Assembly: GCA_020431545.1 (NCBI GenBank)
Contig: JAGQIB010000126.1
Span: 1 to 6,105, forward strand
DNA length: 6,105 nucleotides
Direction of reading: 5' to 3'
Source: Gemmatimonadota bacterium
Lineage (GTDB): Bacteria; ARS69
The notes beneath the pieces are model-generated. The model did not search any database. It saw only the letters and a program-made list of their open reading frames with translations, and had not been told where the DNA came from. The translations under genes were made by a program, and so were the position numbers. Positions within the stretch are counted from its first letter, which is position 1; each line of letters opens with the position of its first letter. Shown here in pieces: positions 1 through 5,155 of the stretch.

Positions 1-1700
1 GGACGATCTGGAACGAGCTGCCGAGCCCCGACCTGCCGCAAACGGATCTCGGGCGGGGCGCGATCACGATCTGCGCGTCCGATCCCGATCGCCTGTACGT
101 CACCTGGGCGAACTCGGCGAGCAGCCTGCGCGGCGTGTACCGCACCACGGACGGCGGCGTGACCTGGACCGACGTTTCGCCGCACGAGTTCCTGTGGGGT
201 CAGGGCTGGTACAACAACACGATCGCCGTCTCGCCCACCGATCCCGATCTCGTCCTCGCCGGCGGGGGCGAGCTGCTCCGCTCGACGGACGGCGGCGCCA
301 CCTGGACGGGAGCGAACGATCCCGCGCTGCACGCGGACTTCCACGCGTGCGAGTGGTCCGCCGACGGAACGCAGGTCTGGGTCGGACACGACGGCGGCTT
401 CTCCCATTCCACCGACGCGGGACTCACCTGGAGCGCCGCGGACAACACGCTGCCGATCACGCAGTTCGTGCTGGTAGGCGCGTCGCCGTCGGCGGAACCG
501 TTCGTGCTCGGTGGCGGCTCGCAGGACAACGGCATCTCGCTCACGACCGACGGCGGCGCGAGCTGGCGGTTCGGACACGGGGGCGACGGCGGGGGTTTCT
601 CCGTTCATCCCACGGATCCGAACGTGATCTACTCCACGGCCGGCCTCTACGGCGGGATCTGGACGTTTCGCCGGTTGCGCACCACGGACGGCGGTGTGAA
701 CTGGAATCACGTCGACGGCGGGATCGGCGTCGGCAGTCAGTGGTGGATCCGCGTGCGCAACGACCGCAAAGATCCGCCGACGTGGTACTCGTACGGCGAC
801 GGCTACGTGTACCGCACCACCACCGGATTCTGGTTCGGCATGAACAACACGGCGACGGCATTTCCGCACTTCGTGTCGGAGCTCACCGTCTCGCGCACGG
901 GCGGAAACGACGGCACGGTCTACGCCTGCCTCGATTCGGCGGCGGACGGCGAGCGACTCCGCGTGTGGAACGGCACCGCGTTCGAGGAGCGTTCGTCGGG
1001 CCTGCCGAGCGGGTTCGCGGTGCGCAAGGTCCCGACCCATCCGCGCGATCCGGACGTCGCGTTCGCGCTGATGAACGGTATCGGGAACCCCGGACAGAAG
1101 ATCTTCCGCACGACGGATCGCGGACAGCAGTGGACGAACGTCACGGGCAACCTGCCGGACGTGCCGCTCGCGGATCTCGTCGCCCACCCCACGGACGATC
1201 AGCGACTGTTTCTCGGCACCGAGATGGGGATGTTCGCCACGACGGACGGAGGCGGCACCTGGGCCCGCTGGCACGACGGACTTCCGGAGGCGGTCGTCAT
1301 CACGGAGCTGACGTACGTGGATCGTCTCGCCGAGACGGGTGCGTTCCATCTCGTGGCGGGTACCTACGGTCGTGGGATCTGGGTGCGTCCCGTCGCCGCC
1401 GCCGCGACCGCGACGCCGCTCCCGGTCGCCGCCGGTCCCTCGCTCCGGCTGGAAGCCGCGGGACCGAATCCCTTCCGCGACGGGACGACGCTCGTGTTCT
1501 CCCTGACTCGCGCGTCCGCCGTGAAACTGCGCCTGTTCGACGTCTCCGGCCGGAAGGTGCTCGACGTCCTGGAGGGGCGGCACCCCGCCGGCCCGCACCG
1601 TGTCCCGATCGACGGTCGGACGCTGCCGGCCGGCGTCTATTACGCCCGGCTCGAGACGGAGGCCGGCGTCGCCACCTTGCCGGTCACGCGACTGCGCTGA
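1..1700 (+). CDS. Secreted Asp-box (BNR/sortilin-like) beta-propeller protein with C-terminal FlgD-like domain; 5' partial
   Basis: The reading frame is open from base 3 to the TGA at 1698-1700 and gives 565 codons, so the N-terminus, including any signal peptide, lies to the left. A GTG at 135 is in frame, but the homologous repeat pattern continues upstream of it (residues DPDRLYVTWANS), so it is not the start. Seven Asp-boxes of the form [ST]xDxGxxW are visible at about residues 48, 94, 136, 181, 227, 370 and 413. They alternate with strands such as SPTDPDLVLAG, HPTDPNVIYS and HPRDPDVAF, the usual pattern of BNR/VPS10-type propeller blades. After an Ala/Thr/Pro linker (about 463-478) the last 85 residues carry PNPF, LFDVSGRKV and LPAGVYYARL. 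This is the FlgD Ig-like module found at the C-terminus of many exported proteins and related to type IX sorting domains. Likely a cell-surface or secreted binding or glycan-related protein; the Asp-box fold alone does not give a substrate. It converges on the hydrolase gene, with a 50-bp gap lacking a T-tract terminator. Confidence 0.88.
   Translation, partial: TIWNELPSPDLPQTDLGRGAITICASDPDRLYVTWANSASSLRGVYRTTDGGVTWTDVSPHEFLWGQGWYNNTIAVSPTDPDLVLAGGGELLRSTDGGATWTGANDPALHADFHACEWSADGTQVWVGHDGGFSHSTDAGLTWSAADNTLPITQFVLVGASPSAEPFVLGGGSQDNGISLTTDGGASWRFGHGGDGGGFSVHPTDPNVIYSTAGLYGGIWTFRRLRTTDGGVNWNHVDGGIGVGSQWWIRVRNDRKDPPTWYSYGDGYVYRTTTGFWFGMNNTATAFPHFVSELTVSRTGGNDGTVYACLDSAADGERLRVWNGTAFEERSSGLPSGFAVRKVPTHPRDPDVAFALMNGIGNPGQKIFRTTDRGQQWTNVTGNLPDVPLADLVAHPTDDQRLFLGTEMGMFATTDGGGTWARWHDGLPEAVVITELTYVDRLAETGAFHLVAGTYGRGIWVRPVAAAATATPLPVAAGPSLRLEAAGPNPFRDGTTLVFSLTRASAVKLRLFDVSGRKVLDVLEGRHPAGPHRVPIDGRTLPAGVYYARLETEAGVATLPVTRLR
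144..1262 (+). repeat. Seven Asp-box motif repeats inside the propeller gene
   Basis: Short coding repeats reading TTDGGVTW, STDGGATW, STDAGLTW, TTDGGASW, TTDGGVNW, TTDRGQQW and TTDGGGTW recur through the gene. At DNA level the shared core is close to CGGACGGCGGCG. Spacing is irregular: 42 to 46 residues for the first five, then a gap of about 143 residues before the sixth. The gap suggests blades without the box or an inserted segment (about residues 235-369). These are protein-fold repeats, not mobile or regulatory DNA. Confidence 0.75.
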
Positions 1701-1750
1701 TCGTCGTGACACCCGCGGCCGGCGGCATCGACCCGGCGGCGGGCACGGAC

Positions 1751-2344
1751 TCAGTCGCCGTGGGCGGCGTCGATCCGGCGCAGGAATTCGAGCACGCGCT
1801 TCGTCAGCAGGGCCGTCGCGCCCGCGTCGTAGGACGGCAGACTCGAGTCCGCGAAGTAGTGCTGATCGCCCGGATAGAGGAACAGCTCCGCCCGATCCGA
1901 AGACTCCACGATCGCGCGGGCGGCCTCGATGTCGCCCTCGCCCACGAAGATCGGATCCGCGTCCATGCCGTGGATCTGGACCGGAACGTCGGCGGGCCAG
2001 GCGTCCGAGAACTCCGTGGGCGGAACGCACGAGTAGAAGAACAGCGCCCCGAGCGCTCCGGGGCGGGTCTGCGCGAGCATCTGCGCCGGCAGCACGCCGA
2101 GCGAGAAGCCCGCGTAGATCATCTCGTTCGGCAGGTTCTCCGCCGCCCGGGCGCCGCGCTCCAGGATCTTCTGGAAGCCCGTGGACTCGGCGTACGCGAG
2201 CCCTTCTCCGAAGTCGTCGAACACCCGTCCCTCGTAGAGATCCGGCGCGTGCACGACGTATCCGGCGTCCCGGAGCGCGTCGGCGAACTCGTGGAAGCCG
2301 GGGGTCTGACCCTGGGCGTGGTGGAACAGGAGAATCTCGATCAT
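1751..2344 (-). CDS. Dienelactone hydrolase family protein (serine-nucleophile alpha/beta hydrolase)
   Basis: A 197-residue protein starting at the ATG complementary to 2342-2344. GGAG (complement of 2350-2353) lies 5 nt upstream and supports this start over the longer open frame, whose upstream part is Arg/Gly/Pro-rich and not protein-like. The fold is a small alpha/beta hydrolase: N-terminal strand IEILLFHHAQG, then APDLYEGR, a nucleophile elbow GFSLG (Ser81), GMDADP (probable acid Asp130, possibly Asp128) and GDQHYF (His162), followed by a C-terminal helix. No signal peptide is seen, so it is cytoplasmic. Classical dienelactone hydrolase (ClcD) uses Cys in GxCxGG. Here the nucleophile is Ser, so ester hydrolysis is expected but the natural substrate is unknown, and a role in chloroaromatic breakdown is not implied. 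From memory it resembles the roughly 195-residue DLH proteins common in actinobacteria. It is monocistronic as far as visible. Confidence 0.9.
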   Translation of the reverse strand: MIEILLFHHAQGQTPGFHEFADALRDAGYVVHAPDLYEGRVFDDFGEGLAYAESTGFQKILERGARAAENLPNEMIYAGFSLGVLPAQMLAQTRPGALGALFFYSCVPPTEFSDAWPADVPVQIHGMDADPIFVGEGDIEAARAIVESSDRAELFLYPGDQHYFADSSLPSYDAGATALLTKRVLEFLRRIDAAHGD

Positions 2345-2381
2345 GGTTGCTCCGAGTCGTTCGGGATCACGGGAGACGGAC

Positions 2382-2411
2382 AGCCTAGCCGACCCGCTTC
2401 GCCCGGAACAA
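2382..2411 (-). promoter_or_regulatory. Candidate sigma70-type promoter for the hydrolase gene
   Basis: On the minus strand, TTGTTC (complement of 2406-2411) and TAGGCT (complement of 2382-2387) are separated by 18 nt. The -10 keeps the key T, A and final T; the -35 matches only TTG. Transcription would begin about 30 nt before the ATG at 2344, leaving a short leader. The match is modest for such GC-rich DNA. Confidence 0.35.
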
Positions 2412-2626
2412 GGCGAGATCCGCCGTCCTCCCGCGGTTCGGGCGGTGAGCGGCGGCGGTTGGCGCTCTTGCGGTGACTTCCCGCGCCCGAAAGGGTCCAA
2501 GGGATCGAAGCGAGGTGCCCGGGACGGTGGCGGAGGAGACCCGCCGCCCGAGTCGGGGACCCGGCCGCGGAACGCACGGAGCCGCCCGGGGTTGGAACCC
2601 TCGTAGATCAGCGCCGGACCGCCACC

Positions 2627-2656
2627 TTGACGCTCCCTCCGACCGGTGGCTAAGGT
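2627..2656 (+). promoter_or_regulatory. Candidate sigma70-type promoter for the TPR-ilvC-like operon
   Basis: TTGACG at 2627-2632 matches 5 of 6 bases of the -35 consensus. It is followed after 18 nt by TAAGGT at 2651-2656, which keeps T1, A2 and T6 of the -10. Transcription would start near 2663, giving a leader of about 120 nt that begins with the hairpin at 2668-2686. Position ahead of a gene with a strong ribosome-binding site supports the call. Confidence 0.5.
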
Positions 2657-2781
2657 TCCCCGATTCGGCTCCCGGATTTCCGGAGCGGCACCGGGACGAA
2701 CCCCCAATCGAGCCTCGAAACCGGCCTTCCGCGAACACGGCGGAGACGAAGACGCCGGTGGAACCCACGAGGAGGAGACAC

Positions 2782-3906
2782 ATGCGTCGTCCCATTTTCG
2801 GCCTGTCGGCCGCCCTGTTCACCATCCTCCTCCTCGCGGGATCGGCGTCGGCGCAGAGCGCCCTGTCGAACTGCAAGTACTACACGAAGGTCTCGCAGGA
2901 CTTCGAAGGCGGCCTGAACTACTGCCGGCAGTGCATCGAAGACGAGCCGGACAATCCGGAGGCCCGCTACTACGGCGCGTGGTGCCTCGCGGAAACGGGG
3001 AACTACGAGGAAGCGTGGGAGTCGTTCAACTGGCTCATCGAGCGCAAGGACACCCGCAACAAGAAGATGCGCAAGCACGCGCAGTGGGCCGAGGAGCGAG
3101 TGCAGCGGTTCTACGCGAGGCACTTCAACGCGGGCGTGAAGGCGCTGAACGAGGACGACCTGCTCACCGCGAACACCGAGTTCGAGCGGGCCGTCGAGAT
3201 CTATCCGACGAAGGCGGGCGGCCTCCTCAACTACGGCTTCACGCAGAACAAGCTCGGCGACACCGACGCGGCCATCGAGTCCTTCCGTCGCGCGGTGGAG
3301 CTCAATCCCGACGACCCGACGGCGTACGAGTACCTCTCCGTCGCGCTCTCCAGCAAGGTGTCGAAGCTGCGTGAGGATCCGGCCGATTCCACGAAGGTGC
3401 AGGAGCTCGAGACGGAGCTGCAGGACGTCCTCACGCGCGTGCTCGAGGCGAAGCCGTCGAACGATGCCGCGATGCTCCAGCTCGCGGACCTGGAGCTCGC
3501 GAAGGGCAACCGCGAGAGTGCGTTCCAGTACATCGAGAAGGCGTACGACATCGACCCGACGAACCTGAACAAGCTCTACAACATCGGAGTGTCGTTCTTC
3601 GAGGCGCCGAACTACGAAGCGGCGGCCGAGGCGTTCGGGAAGACGGCGGAGCTGCTGGGCGACCCCGACGATTCGCTCTGGGCCGATGCCATGTACAACA
3701 AGTCGCTCTGCGAGCAGAAGCTCGAACGCTGGGACGTCGCGATCTCCACCGCTCAGAAGCTGGTCGCGGAGAGCGAGGGGAACGCGGACTACCACCGCCT
3801 CCTCGCCGACGCCTACACCGGCAAGGGCGACCGCCCGGCGGCCATGAAGGAGATCCAGATGGCGCTCGACCTCGAGAAGAACTCGGCCGAAGGAGAGGCG
3901 CCGTAG
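2782..3906 (+). CDS. Exported tetratricopeptide-repeat (TPR) protein
   Basis: A 374-residue protein. The ATG at 2782 is chosen because GGAGGAG at 2771-2777 lies just upstream and the product then begins with a Sec signal peptide: basic MRR, a hydrophobic stretch to about residue 19, and cleavage probably at ASA-QS (after residue 24). The mature protein is almost entirely helix-turn-helix TPR units at about 28-61, 62-95, 113-146, 147-180, 228-260, 262-295, 301-335 and 336-369. Clear examples are the unit ending AVELNPDDPTAY and the one ending AYDIDPTNLNKLY. Residues 31, 48, 51 and 68 are Cys, including CRQC, and could form disulfides outside the cytoplasm. CRQC is not followed by His, so it is not a haem site. 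TPR scaffolds mediate protein contacts, and no enzymatic domain is present. Its TAG stop overlaps the start region of the IlvC-like gene, implying one transcript. The partner is unknown. Confidence 0.9.
   Translation: MRRPIFGLSAALFTILLLAGSASAQSALSNCKYYTKVSQDFEGGLNYCRQCIEDEPDNPEARYYGAWCLAETGNYEEAWESFNWLIERKDTRNKKMRKHAQWAEERVQRFYARHFNAGVKALNEDDLLTANTEFERAVEIYPTKAGGLLNYGFTQNKLGDTDAAIESFRRAVELNPDDPTAYEYLSVALSSKVSKLREDPADSTKVQELETELQDVLTRVLEAKPSNDAAMLQLADLELAKGNRESAFQYIEKAYDIDPTNLNKLYNIGVSFFEAPNYEAAAEAFGKTAELLGDPDDSLWADAMYNKSLCEQKLERWDVAISTAQKLVAESEGNADYHRLLADAYTGKGDRPAAMKEIQMALDLEKNSAEGEAP
3890..3895 (+). promoter_or_regulatory. Shine-Dalgarno AAGGAG that fixes the start of the IlvC-like gene
   Basis: AAGGAG (continuing AGG to 3898) lies inside the last codons of the TPR gene. 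It is 7 nt before GTA at 3903 and 10 nt before GTC at 3906, the only codons that give a full-length IlvC-like N-terminus. The GTG at 4041, by contrast, lies inside the Rossmann domain. Confidence 0.55.
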
Positions 3907-4943
3907 TCGCTCGCCGCGTCTTCCGCGAAGCCGACGCCGATCGGAGTCTCCTCACGGGGACGCCGGTCGGCGTCGTCGGTTACGGCAACCAGGGTCGCGC
4001 GCAGGCGCTCTGCCTGCGGGACTCCGGTTGCGACGTTCGCGTGGTCGTTCGGGCGGGGCCCTCGGAGAACGCGGCCCGCGCCGACGGCTTCTCGCCCGCG
4101 GGTCCGAGCGATCTCCGCTCCTGCCGGGCGATCGCGGTGCTCGTGCCGGACGAGGTGGCCGGCGACGTTCTCACGCGGACCGTTCTCCCCTTCGCGTCGC
4201 CGGGAGCGTTGCTCGTGTTCGCCCACGGGTTCGCGCTGCGAGGTGACGTGGCTCCCGATCTGCCGGATCGCCTCGACGTCGCGCTGGTGGGCCCGCTCGG
4301 CCCGGGCGCGTTGCTGCGCGAGCGGTACGTGGCGGGGCAGGGTCTTGCCGGGCTCGCGGCGGTGGTCTGGGACCACACCGGAAAGTGCCTGGAAACGTCG
4401 CTCGCGTACGCGGCGGCGATCGGGCTGACGCGAGCCGGGGTGCTCGAGACGACGCTCGACGAGGAAGTCGTGAGCGATCTCTTCGCGGAGCAGGCGGTGT
4501 TGACCGGCGGCGTCGTGGAGCTGATCCGGGCCGCGTTCGAGACGCTCGTGGAGGACGGCATCGCGGAGGAGATCGCCTACTACTCGTGCGTGCAGGAGAT
4601 GAAGCAGATCCTCGACCTGATCTACGCCGAGGGGATCGCCGGCATGCGCGCCCGCACCTCGGGAACGGCCCAGTACGGAGGACTGACCCGCGGTCCGCGT
4701 CTCGTCCCGCCGGAGGTGCGGGATCGTCTGGCCGGGATCCTGGCCGAGGTCCGGGACGGGCGATTCGCCCGGGAGTGGGCGGCCCAGGCGGCCGCCGGCG
4801 GCCCCGACCTGAAGACCCTGCGGGAGCGGGAGGCGGCGCACCCCATCGAGGCGGCCGGGCGCCGGGTCCGGGAACGGCTCGGCGGCCCCTCCCGGGGGCC
4901 GGACGGCCCCCCGGACCGGACGGACCCCCTCCGGGAACGTTGA
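3903..4943 (+). CDS. Ketol-acid reductoisomerase (IlvC)-like protein with altered active site; non-canonical start
   Basis: The frame encodes about 346 residues of class I IlvC architecture. Residues 6-28 align without gaps to the N-terminus of class I enzymes up to the Rossmann GYGNQG (26-31). Then follow PDEV (82-85), FAHGF (106-110), TRAGVLETT (176-184), DLFAEQ (192-197) and a KARI C-terminal helical domain, ending in a Gly/Pro/Arg tail. Bona fide enzymes convert acetolactate to dihydroxyisovalerate using NADPH and Mg2+. Here His108, Asp192, Glu196, Glu232 and Ser253 of the active site are kept. The catalytic Lys (K130 in Pseudomonas numbering) is Leu132, within GPLGPG, and the metal ligand Glu226 is Ser228, within AYYSC. 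Normal KARI activity is therefore doubtful, and a divergent NAD(P)-binding paralog is more likely. No ATG, GTG or TTG exists in frame between the stop at 3374 and GTG 4041. That GTG would delete the nucleotide-binding loop, so I place the start at GTA 3903 (or GTC 3906) on Shine-Dalgarno and homology grounds. The start overlaps the TPR stop as GTAG. No ilvB, ilvN or leu genes are adjacent. Confidence 0.8.
   Translation, partial: VVARRVFREADADRSLLTGTPVGVVGYGNQGRAQALCLRDSGCDVRVVVRAGPSENAARADGFSPAGPSDLRSCRAIAVLVPDEVAGDVLTRTVLPFASPGALLVFAHGFALRGDVAPDLPDRLDVALVGPLGPGALLRERYVAGQGLAGLAAVVWDHTGKCLETSLAYAAAIGLTRAGVLETTLDEEVVSDLFAEQAVLTGGVVELIRAAFETLVEDGIAEEIAYYSCVQEMKQILDLIYAEGIAGMRARTSGTAQYGGLTRGPRLVPPEVRDRLAGILAEVRDGRFAREWAAQAAAGGPDLKTLREREAAHPIEAAGRRVRERLGGPSRGPDGPPDRTDPLRER
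4894..4911 (+). other. GC-only hairpin at the 3' end of the IlvC-like gene
   Basis: GGGGGCC (4894-4900) and GGCCCCC (4905-4911) form a perfect 7-bp stem with loop GGAC, inside the last 17 codons of the gene and 29 nt before the rho -35 element. No T-tract follows, so it is not a standard intrinsic terminator. It could slow transcription or protect a 3' end, or it may simply reflect GC-rich Gly/Pro codons. Confidence 0.3.
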
Positions 4944-4968
4944 CACGCCGCGGGGCCGTGCGTACGAT
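4940..4968 (+). promoter_or_regulatory. Near-consensus sigma70-type promoter of rho
   Basis: TTGACA (4940-4945, a perfect -35) and TACGAT (4963-4968, 4 of 6 matches to the -10) are separated by 17 nt. The -35 overlaps the TGA stop (4941-4943) of the upstream gene. Transcription would start near 4975, giving a leader of about 180 nt. This is the strongest promoter-like sequence in the window and suggests rho is expressed independently of the upstream operon. Confidence 0.75.
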
Positions 4969-4974
4969 CCGAAG

Positions 4975-5155
4975 GTCGTTCGTCCGGTACGGGCGACCAC
5001 GCCGGCTTTCCCCGCGGCTCTCCTGTCGAGTATCCATTCCGTCGAAAGCGCCGTCGAATTCCGGTTTGGGGCCTGCTGGCCCGTCCCCGCGATGTCCCCT
5101 GTAGATCCTTCCGAGCGGTTCGCGCTCGCCCCCGTCGTCTGAAGAGAGGTCTCGT
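4975..5155 (+). promoter_or_regulatory. rho 5' leader
   Basis: About 180 nt of untranslated leader. It starts with a hairpin at 4980-4996 (TCGTCC with GGGCGA, one G-U pair, loop GGTAC). A second hairpin lies at 5069-5082 (GGGCC/GGCCC, loop TGCT). A 16-codon reading frame, MSPVDPSERFALAPVV, runs from ATG 5092 to TGA 5140-5142 and ends one base before the rho Shine-Dalgarno GAGAGG (5144-5149), but it has no clear ribosome-binding site of its own. In E. coli, rho has a long leader used for Rho autoregulation; a similar role here is inference from length and position. Confidence 0.45.

Larger units (their letters stand above)
2345..2781. other. Divergent intergenic region between hydrolase and TPR genes
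   Basis: There are 437 bases without a convincing gene. The ORFs that cross it encode Arg/Gly/Pro-rich low-complexity sequence. It holds a candidate promoter for each flanking gene and a GC-rich hairpin at 2526-2548: an 8-bp stem of GGTGGCGG with CCGCCGCC containing one G-U pair, and loop AGGAGAC. A second hairpin at 2668-2686 (GCTCC/GGAGC, then GG/CC after one bulged C, loop ATTT) sits just after the predicted start of the TPR transcript. No tRNA, riboswitch or attachment-site signature was recognised. Confidence 0.6.

Noticed and set aside
1701..1750. Intrinsic terminator between the convergent propeller and hydrolase genes
   Set aside because: Only short GC inverted matches (such as CCGC/GCGG) and no T-tract on either strand, so termination here is more likely Rho-dependent.
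194..2476. 760-codon plus-strand open frame across the propeller and hydrolase genes
   Set aside because: Arg/Gly-rich composition with no domains. It overlaps two well-supported genes in another frame and on the other strand, and is a shadow caused by high GC.
2588..2605. tRNA-like T-arm sequence GGGGTTGGAACCC
   Set aside because: It lacks the TTCGA loop consensus, and no acceptor, D or anticodon arm can be placed around it on either strand.
2343..2606. 87-codon plus-strand frame beginning at the hydrolase start and preceded by AGGAG
   Set aside because: Its ATG comes from the CATG palindrome of the hydrolase start. The product is low-complexity Arg/Gly/Pro/Ser and the AGGAG lies inside the hydrolase coding strand complement.
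2473..2781. Longer TPR protein starting at GTG 2473
   Set aside because: The extra 103 residues are low complexity and would bury the signal peptide; ATG 2782 has a strong Shine-Dalgarno and gives a proper Sec signal.
4864..4939. Direct repeat CCGGGAACG at 4868-4876 and 4931-4939
   Set aside because: Nine bases in Gly/Arg/Pro-rich coding DNA of high GC; no further copies and no mobile-element context.
3813..5000. Long minus-strand open frames antisense to the IlvC-like gene and rho (also 4171-5469 and 4622-6031)
   Set aside because: Compositionally biased (Arg/Pro/Gly-rich), no recognised motif, mutually overlapping, and opposite strongly supported plus-strand genes.
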